From NCBI RefSeq assembly GCF_042676245.1, contig NZ_JBHTKA010000001.1:1-64000 (forward strand): DNA of 64,000 bases, in the 5' to 3' direction. The position numbers and the translations under genes are program-made. This document shows, in pieces, positions 58,234 through 64,000 of the stretch. The DNA is from Ohtaekwangia kribbensis. GTDB taxonomy: Bacteria; Bacteroidota; Bacteroidia; Cytophagales; Cyclobacteriaceae. Position 1 is the stretch's first letter, and every line of letters begins with the position of its first letter. The notes beneath the pieces were generated by a model. It was not told the origin of the DNA, searched no databases, and saw only the letters and a program-made list of their open reading frames with translations.

Positions 58234-59820
58234 ATGGTACAAATAGAAGGAAAACAATTCATCGGGTTTGATGAGCATGCAGGAGGAACCGAAACGTTTC
58301 GCTCAACACACGCTGCTACCGGGGAACAACTCAACTATATATTTCATAAAGCAACACAAGCCGAAGTAGAACTTGCTTGCGAAAAAGCAGGCGATGCGTT
58401 CCAGGTATATCGCAAAAAATCAGGAGTTGAAAAAGCTGTCTTTCTCGAGACGATCGCGAAAGAGATTGAGACATTAGGCGATCAACTGATTGACATTTGT
58501 TGCCAGGAAACCGCCTTGCCGAAAGGCAGAATTGAAGGTGAGCGAAGTCGCACCATCAATCAGTTGCTGATGTTTGCATCTCTGCTTCGTGAAGGCTCGT
58601 GGCTGGATGCACGAATAGAACTTGCAGATCCTCTCCGTACACCGTTGCCTAAACCCGACATCCGCTATATGCATGTCGGCTTAGGACCGGTTGTTGTTTT
58701 TGGTGCAAGTAATTTTCCGCTTGCATTTTCAGTTGCCGGTGGAGACACTGCGTCTGCTCTCGCTGCCGGCTGCCCGGTAATTTTCAAAGCACATTCTGCA
58801 CACCCCGCAACGGCCGAGCTGGTGGCCCGGGCCATTCGTGAAGCTGCCAGGAAAACAAAAATGCCGGACGGTGTCTTTTCGCTCTTGCATGGTGAAGGAA
58901 GTATAGTGGGGATGCAACTGGTGAAGCACAAGCTGATCAAAGCTGTCGGATTAACAGGTTCCTTTACTGCCGGTAAAGCACTCTTCGATGCCGCAGTAAA
59001 ACGGGATCAACCTATACCGGTATATGCAGAGATGGGAAGTACCAATCCTGTATTTGTATTACCACAAGCAATGAAGAAGAACTACGAAGCTATAGCAAAA
59101 GGTTTTGCGGCCTCCGTTACACTTGGTATTGGACAGTTCTGTACAAACCCCGGCATGATGATGTATCAGCGTGACGGTGTATCCGACAACTTTATAGCAT
59201 CTGTCAAAACAGAATTTGAAAATACTTTGGGTGGTGCCATGCTCACCGATACTATCTTCAAGTCATACACACAAGGTATATCCCGGCATAAAGCTGAGAT
59301 GGACGTACTGGCACTTGGTAAAGAAGTCGAAATGAATAACAGTGCACATCCTGTACTGTTCAAAACAACTGCTGACGTTCTCGAACGTCATCCGCAACTC
59401 GCAGAGGAAATCTTTGGTCCTACAAGCACACTCATTGAGATGAAGAGTAAAGATGAAATGCTTTCTGCAGCGAGAAATCTTTCCGGTCATTTAACCGCTA
59501 CGGTACAGGGTACAGAAGAAGACCTGGTCGCACATCAGGATCTGCTGGATATATTGTCTCAAAAAGTCGGAAGGATTGTAATCAACGGATTCCCTACAGG
59601 TGTAGAGGTTTGCAGCGCAATGGTGCATGGCGGGCCTTTTCCGGCTACTACAGATGGAAGAAGTACATCGGTGGGCACGGCCGCTATATTTCGCTTTACA
59701 CGCGCGGTATGTCTTCAGAATATGCCGCAGGCTCTGCTGCCACCTGAACTCAGAGATGAAAATCCACTGGGTATCTGGCGACTCGTTAACGGGACACGAA
59801 CAAAAGAAACAATACACTAA
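58234..59820 (+). CDS. alpha-ketoglutarate semialdehyde dehydrogenase-like
   Basis: 528 residues. ALDH signatures: GPVVVFGASNFPLAFSVAGGDTASALAAGCPV, VGLTGSFTAGKAL, catalytic Glu in YAEMGSTNPVFVLP and catalytic Cys in IGQFCTNPG. The length and these variants are those of the KGSADH type, which oxidises 2-oxoglutarate semialdehyde to 2-oxoglutarate, the last step of Weimberg-type pathways. It begins 8 bp after the FAH gene and now lies behind the prophage. Confidence 0.85.
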   Translation: MVQIEGKQFIGFDEHAGGTETFRSTHAATGEQLNYIFHKATQAEVELACEKAGDAFQVYRKKSGVEKAVFLETIAKEIETLGDQLIDICCQETALPKGRIEGERSRTINQLLMFASLLREGSWLDARIELADPLRTPLPKPDIRYMHVGLGPVVVFGASNFPLAFSVAGGDTASALAAGCPVIFKAHSAHPATAELVARAIREAARKTKMPDGVFSLLHGEGSIVGMQLVKHKLIKAVGLTGSFTAGKALFDAAVKRDQPIPVYAEMGSTNPVFVLPQAMKKNYEAIAKGFAASVTLGIGQFCTNPGMMMYQRDGVSDNFIASVKTEFENTLGGAMLTDTIFKSYTQGISRHKAEMDVLALGKEVEMNNSAHPVLFKTTADVLERHPQLAEEIFGPTSTLIEMKSKDEMLSAARNLSGHLTATVQGTEEDLVAHQDLLDILSQKVGRIVINGFPTGVEVCSAMVHGGPFPATTDGRSTSVGTAAIFRFTRAVCLQNMPQALLPPELRDENPLGIWRLVNGTRTKETIH

Positions 59821-59885
59821 CTATACTAACCAGGTATCATTATCATCATTATACATGACACCTGGCAAATACACTCACCTCTAAG

Positions 59886-61607
59886 TTGACCACTATGACC
59901 TATAGAAGTTCCGAATGGTTCGGTAAAAAAGACAAGATGGGTTTCATCTACAGAAGCTGGATGAAGAACCAGGGATTTCCCGAAGACCTCTTTGATGGCA
60001 GGCCCGTCATTGGTATCTGTAACACATGGTCTGAACTCACGCCATGTAACGCGCACCTTCGTGATATAGCGGAATATGTAAAACGCGGAGTATATGAAGC
60101 CGGTGGATTTCCGCTCGAGTTCCCGATCATGTCATTGGGAGAAACACTGCTGAAGCCTACTGCCATGTTGTTCCGGAATCTCGCGAGTATGGATGCTGAA
60201 GAATCCATTCGCGGTAATCCGCTTGATGGTGTTGTGCTGCTTACCGGTTGCGATAAGACAACGCCATCTACCATGATGGGGGCTGCCAGTGTAGATATAC
60301 CTACACTGGTTGTGCCGGGCGGCCCGATGTTGAACGGCAAGCATCGCGGTAAAGATATAGGATCGGGAACGGCAGTCTGGAAATTTACCGATGAACTCAA
60401 GACAGGAAAAATGACGTATGACGAATTCTCGCATGCCGAAAGTTGTATGTCGCGCAGCCCGGGTCATTGCATGACGATGGGTACTGCATCAACGATGGCG
60501 TGCATGGTTGAATCACTGGGAATGACGCTGCCAGGTGCGGCCGCTATACCTGCCGTTGACTCCCGCAGAAAAGTACTGGCGCAGTTATCCGGAAGACGCA
60601 TTGTAGAAATGGTAAAGGAAGATCTGAAGATCTCCAAGATATTAACGCGCGAAGCATTCGAAAATGCAATCAAAGTAAATGCTGCTATAGGAGGATCATC
60701 TAATTTCATCATTCACCTTACGGCTATAGCAGGAAGAATCGGGGTTGAACTCAACCTGGAAGATTTCGACAAGATCGGAAGTAAAATTCCCCTGTTACTA
60801 AACCTCATGCCTTCCGGAAAATTTCTGATGGAAGACTTCTACTATGCCGGTGGATTACCTATGATCATGAAAGAACTTCAATCGGTGCTGCACATGAACA
60901 CGATGACAGTAAACGGAAAAACGCATCGTGAAAATATACACGACAAGATCGAATGCTACAACAACGAAGTGATTGCTTGCTATGATAGTCCACTGATAAA
61001 AGAAGCAGGAATCGTAGTACTCAAAGGTAATCTTGCATTGAACGGTGCCGTCATCAAACCTTCTGCTGCAACACCTTCATTGATGAAACATAAAGGACGT
61101 GCTGTTGTGTTTGAGAATATAGAAGATTACCATGCGCGCGTAGACGATCCCAACCTCGACATTGATGAGACATGTGTTATGGTATTGAAGAGTGTAGGTC
61201 CCGTTGGTTATCCGGGTATGCCTGAAGTCGGTAACATGCCTTTACCAACGAAACTTCTCGATAAAGGTGTTACGGATATGGTGCGAATTTCCGATGGCAG
61301 AATGAGTGGCACTGCCTATGGAACTGTAGTGCTACATGTATCGCCCGAATCAGCCATTGGTGGAAATTTAGCTTTGGTTGAGAATGGTGATATCATTGAG
61401 CTGGATGTAGAAGCAAGACGTATACACTTGCATGTGTCTGATGAAGTGCTCGCCAGAAGACGGCAACACTGGAAACAACCTTCCGCGATTGCAGAACGTG
61501 GCTACGTCAATCTATATGTTAACCATGTTCAACAGGCAGACAAGGGAGCTGATCTTGATTTCCTGGTGGGCAAGTCCGGGTCGAAGGTGACAAGAGATTC
61601 TCATTGA
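59886..61607 (+). CDS. IlvD/Edd-family sugar-acid dehydratase
   Basis: 573 residues. Fe-S cluster cysteines are in ICNTWSELTPCN, LLTGCDKTTPSTMMG and HAESCMSRSPGHCMTMGTAS. The C-terminal block DGRMSGTAYGTVVLHVSPESA is the family signature. It resembles arabonate/xylonate dehydratases more than branched-chain IlvD, and context (KGSADH, FAH, GntP) supports a pentonate substrate. It would make 2-keto-3-deoxy-pentonate. The 65-bp gap before it has the inverted pair CCAGGT/ACCTGG (about 59830-59865), a possible regulatory site. Confidence 0.83.
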   Translation: MTTMTYRSSEWFGKKDKMGFIYRSWMKNQGFPEDLFDGRPVIGICNTWSELTPCNAHLRDIAEYVKRGVYEAGGFPLEFPIMSLGETLLKPTAMLFRNLASMDAEESIRGNPLDGVVLLTGCDKTTPSTMMGAASVDIPTLVVPGGPMLNGKHRGKDIGSGTAVWKFTDELKTGKMTYDEFSHAESCMSRSPGHCMTMGTASTMACMVESLGMTLPGAAAIPAVDSRRKVLAQLSGRRIVEMVKEDLKISKILTREAFENAIKVNAAIGGSSNFIIHLTAIAGRIGVELNLEDFDKIGSKIPLLLNLMPSGKFLMEDFYYAGGLPMIMKELQSVLHMNTMTVNGKTHRENIHDKIECYNNEVIACYDSPLIKEAGIVVLKGNLALNGAVIKPSAATPSLMKHKGRAVVFENIEDYHARVDDPNLDIDETCVMVLKSVGPVGYPGMPEVGNMPLPTKLLDKGVTDMVRISDGRMSGTAYGTVVLHVSPESAIGGNLALVENGDIIELDVEARRIHLHVSDEVLARRRQHWKQPSAIAERGYVNLYVNHVQQADKGADLDFLVGKSGSKVTRDSH

Positions 61608-61620
61608 TCGCCCGTCTCAA

Positions 61621-62937
61621 ATGACATTCATCATTCTTGTTGCGTGTATTGTAAGCCTGGTTGTGCTCACTACCTGGGCGAAGGTAAATCCTTTTCTTGC
61701 ATTTCTCACGGTAGGTACTGCAGCTGCCCTGCTCTTGAGAATGCCGGTTGAAGATATATCGAAGTCGGTAAACAAAGGGATTGGTGATACGCTGGGCTCG
61801 CTCGTGATTGTTATTATACTCGGAGCGATGCTCGGGAAACTTGTTGCCGAGAGTGGCGCAGCACAACGCATCACACTTATGATGCAACAGTTCTTCGGCA
61901 CACGGCATTTGGTATGGGCCATGAGCATCACAGGTTTTCTCGTAGGCATTCCGCTATACTATAATGTTGGCTTCGTGCTCATGATTCCGATTATATTTTC
62001 AGTAGCCTATCAATACAAGCTGCCGCTGATCTATGTAGGACTTCCGATGTTAGCTTCTCTTTCAGTGATGCATGGTTTCCTTCCCCCTCACCCATCGCCC
62101 ATTGCGCTTGTGGTTCAGTTCAATGCCGATATAGCAACAACCTTCGGTTATGGAATTATCATTGCTATACCGGCCATCATTCTTGCAGGTCCGTTGTTTG
62201 CAACAACCATCCGCAACATTCCTGCGAGACCTGCAACGGTATCACTATGCGTAGAGAGACCACACCATGAATTGCCTGGCGCAGTAAATAGTTTAGTCTC
62301 ATCACTTTTACCGGTTTTACTGATTGGTATAACTACACTCCTGTCGCGTATCTTTTCTGAGCATGCTATAGCGCAACGCGTTTTTTCGTTTGTTGCTGAA
62401 CCTAATCAAGCCATGCTGTTAACCATTGTAATTGTGACGTATAGCCTCGGCATTGGCATGGGTAAGAAATTATCATCGATCATGAGCATCTATGGAGAAG
62501 CGGTGAAAGATATAGCGATGGTCTTGCTGATCATCGGAAGTGCGGGTATCCTGAAACAAATCTTTTTTGATAGTGGCGTAAGTAAAGATATTGCCGATGC
62601 ATTCAAACAACTGGACTTCCCGCCTCTCATTTTAGCGTGGACGATAACAGCTGTACTAAGACTTGCGCTTGGTTCCGCTACGATAGCAGGACTAACGGCT
62701 GCCGGTGTGGTATATCCGCTAACACAACAAACCTACGTTGATCCCAATTTACTTGTGCTCTCGATCGGGGCAGGAAGTTTATTCTGCTCGCATGTAAATG
62801 ATACAGCCTTCTGGCTTTTCAAAGAATACTTCGGATTAACGATTAAAGACACCTTTCGCTCCTGGACGATGATGGAGACACTTGTTTCAATCATCGGATT
62901 GATTGGTGTATTATTACTTGACTATATGATACGATAA
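61621..62937 (+). CDS. GntP-family sugar-acid permease
   Basis: 438 residues with about 12 hydrophobic segments. GntP patterns: GDTLGSLVIVIILGAMLGKLVAESGAAQRI, GIPLYYNVGFVLMIPI, HGFLPPHPSPIALV, RLALGSATIAGLTAAGVVYP and FCSHVNDTAFWLFKEYFGL. It imports gluconate-like sugar acids with protons; xylonate or arabonate is likely here. It is the last gene of the operon. Confidence 0.88.
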   Translation: MTFIILVACIVSLVVLTTWAKVNPFLAFLTVGTAAALLLRMPVEDISKSVNKGIGDTLGSLVIVIILGAMLGKLVAESGAAQRITLMMQQFFGTRHLVWAMSITGFLVGIPLYYNVGFVLMIPIIFSVAYQYKLPLIYVGLPMLASLSVMHGFLPPHPSPIALVVQFNADIATTFGYGIIIAIPAIILAGPLFATTIRNIPARPATVSLCVERPHHELPGAVNSLVSSLLPVLLIGITTLLSRIFSEHAIAQRVFSFVAEPNQAMLLTIVIVTYSLGIGMGKKLSSIMSIYGEAVKDIAMVLLIIGSAGILKQIFFDSGVSKDIADAFKQLDFPPLILAWTITAVLRLALGSATIAGLTAAGVVYPLTQQTYVDPNLLVLSIGAGSLFCSHVNDTAFWLFKEYFGLTIKDTFRSWTMMETLVSIIGLIGVLLLDYMIR

Positions 62938-62939
62938 CT

Positions 62940-62967
62940 GACGTTGATGGCGATTGCTATCAACGTC
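62940..62967. terminator. hairpin between convergent genes
   Basis: Arms GACGTTGAT and ATCAACGTC around a 10-nt loop, between the GntP stop and the enolase-family stop. Both sides lack a long T-run, so it is inferred from stem and position. Confidence 0.6.
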
Positions 62968-62984
62968 TGTTATTCGTAAACCTG

Positions 62985-63998
62985 TTACTTAAAGAATGGA
63001 TAACCGGGCGCAGCATATTTCTTCATTCCTTCTTCGTTAATATCAACTCCTATACCCGGTTTCTCCGAGAGTGTAATGAATCCATTTTCTACCATCGGTC
63101 CATCATACTTCACAATTTCTTTATACATCGGATCGGTATGAAAATACATTTGCCATTCGAGGATCATGAAATTCGGAACGGACGCACAAACATGACATGA
63201 CGCCATCGCCCCGAGAAACGATGCAACCATGTGTGGTGCAAAAGGAACATAATATAGACTCGCGAGGTTTGCAATGCGTTGGCCCTCTCCCAGTCCGCCT
63301 GCTTTCTGCAAGTCTGGCATAATGATATCGACTGCGCCTAGTTCAAGTAATCGCCTGAAGCCATATGCGAGGTATAAATTTTCACCGGCACAAATCGGTG
63401 TACTGGTTGAATCTGAAATTATTTTATAGGCCTCTGCATTCTCGGCAGGTATAGGTTCTTCCAGCCACATCAGGTTAAGTGGTTCAAGTCGCTTGGCTAT
63501 CTGCTGGCCGGTTACGGCATCGTATCGTCCGTGCATATCACAACATATATCGATGTCCGGTCCAACAGCTTCACGTGCGGCTGTAACCTGGTCGACCATG
63601 CGTTTCAATTCTCCGGGGCTTGCCGTCCAATTGTAGCTATCATATTTCGTGGGATCGTTTCGTTGGTCAAGATCAAACTTGATGGCGTTAAATCCCATCT
63701 TCTTTGCTTCCAATGCTGACTTGGCAAAGTCTTGTGGTGTTGGAAGGTTTCGTTGATACAACGCGGTGTCGCAATATACCCTGATCTTGTCACGGAACTT
63801 TCCGCCCAGCAATTGATATACCGGTACACCCAATGCTTTTCCGGCAATGTCCCAAAGCGCGGTCTCAACGGCAGAGAGCACGGCAATGTACATTCCGGCT
63901 TGTGCGCCCTGAAATATACCGGACTTCCGAAGATCATCAAAGATGCGATGAACGTTCAGCGGGTTCTTACCTTTTAACCGAAACTCCAACGCTTTCAC
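62985..63998 (-). CDS. galactonate dehydratase-like enolase-superfamily enzyme, partial
   Basis: 337 residues, cut at its 5' end by the window edge (the frame is open to 63998 and about 60 N-terminal residues are missing). The barrel shows the base region FNAIKFDLD, the metal ligands in DICCDMHGRY, WLEEPIPAEN and CAGENLY, and the late His in APHMVASFLGA. The D-x-H-G-R pattern is that of galactonate/mannonate-type sugar-acid dehydratases. It is convergent with the permease and likely supplies another sugar-acid branch. Confidence 0.82.
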   Translation of the reverse strand: MKALEFRLKGKNPLNVHRIFDDLRKSGIFQGAQAGMYIAVLSAVETALWDIAGKALGVPVYQLLGGKFRDKIRVYCDTALYQRNLPTPQDFAKSALEAKKMGFNAIKFDLDQRNDPTKYDSYNWTASPGELKRMVDQVTAAREAVGPDIDICCDMHGRYDAVTGQQIAKRLEPLNLMWLEEPIPAENAEAYKIISDSTSTPICAGENLYLAYGFRRLLELGAVDIIMPDLQKAGGLGEGQRIANLASLYYVPFAPHMVASFLGAMASCHVCASVPNFMILEWQMYFHTDPMYKEIVKYDGPMVENGFITLSEKPGIGVDINEEGMKKYAAPGYPFFK

Positions 63999-64000
63999 AA

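Noticed and set aside
1..64000. tRNA or rRNA genes
   Set aside because: No cloverleaf-like or rRNA-like stretch was noticed on either strand, although a covariance-model scan was not possible.

Overview
This window is a Bacteroidota chromosome segment, probably Cytophagales or Chitinophagales. The signs are a TonB-dependent receptor with an N-terminal carboxypeptidase-regulatory-like domain, a Por-type (T9SS) C-terminal sorting domain on a GH74 enzyme, a Reg_prop/Y_Y_Y sensor kinase, and a TANNTTTG promoter element. The segment carries a complete-looking Mu-like transposable prophage of about 39.7 kb.

Left host part (1-17942): the end of a GH36-type alpha-galactosidase, then a leftward block of TonB receptor, sialate-O-acetylesterase-like protein, GH74 xyloglucanase-like protein and propeller-type sensor kinase, then an AraC regulator coupled to an FGGY carbohydrate kinase. 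A rightward operon starts with a GH3 glycosidase and runs into a fumarylacetoacetate-hydrolase (FAH) family gene. Right host part (57632-64000): the rest of that FAH gene, then an alpha-ketoglutarate-semialdehyde-type aldehyde dehydrogenase, an IlvD/Edd sugar-acid dehydratase and a GntP permease, with a convergent enolase-superfamily sugar-acid dehydratase cut by the window edge. Together these read as plant polysaccharide (xyloglucan/xylan-like) use feeding an oxidative, Weimberg-type pentonate pathway.

The prophage (17943-57627) sits inside the FAH gene. Removing it plus one copy of the flanking CGAA restores one in-frame protein of 278 residues, so the ends can be placed to the base. The repressor (+) and the leftward early genes diverge at about 56.4 kb over two palindromic operators. 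Early genes (56.4 to 43.6 kb, minus) are a Ner/Cro-like regulator, a lipoprotein metalloprotease, MuA-type transposase, MuB-type ATPase, a run of small genes joined by one invariant overlap/Shine-Dalgarno module, an ASCH protein, a RecA-like ATPase, a Gam-like protein, membrane micro-ORFs and others. A plus-strand module (36.4 to 43.5 kb) holds terminase, portal, a MuF protein with a CdiA-like nuclease tail, and head-completion genes. The late minus-strand block (36.3 to 18.3 kb) holds protease/scaffold, capsid, lysis genes, contractile tail, baseplate and fibres.

Most notable: (1) the tail-chaperone gene has a textbook -1 frameshift site (A AAA AAG, 5-nt spacer, 12-bp stem-loop) giving a 65-residue extension; (2) the portal gene has a second such site (A AAA AAA, 5-nt spacer, GC stem) that would fuse portal to the MuF-nuclease frame, which has no ATG/GTG/TTG start covering its N-terminal region; (3) five early-gene junctions share GGAGG-N6-ATG with an exact 8-nt overlap; (4) the insertion breaks a pentonate-pathway operon; (5) the TonB receptor and sensor kinase share a duplicated upstream region. 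All family calls are from reading the translations; no searches were run.
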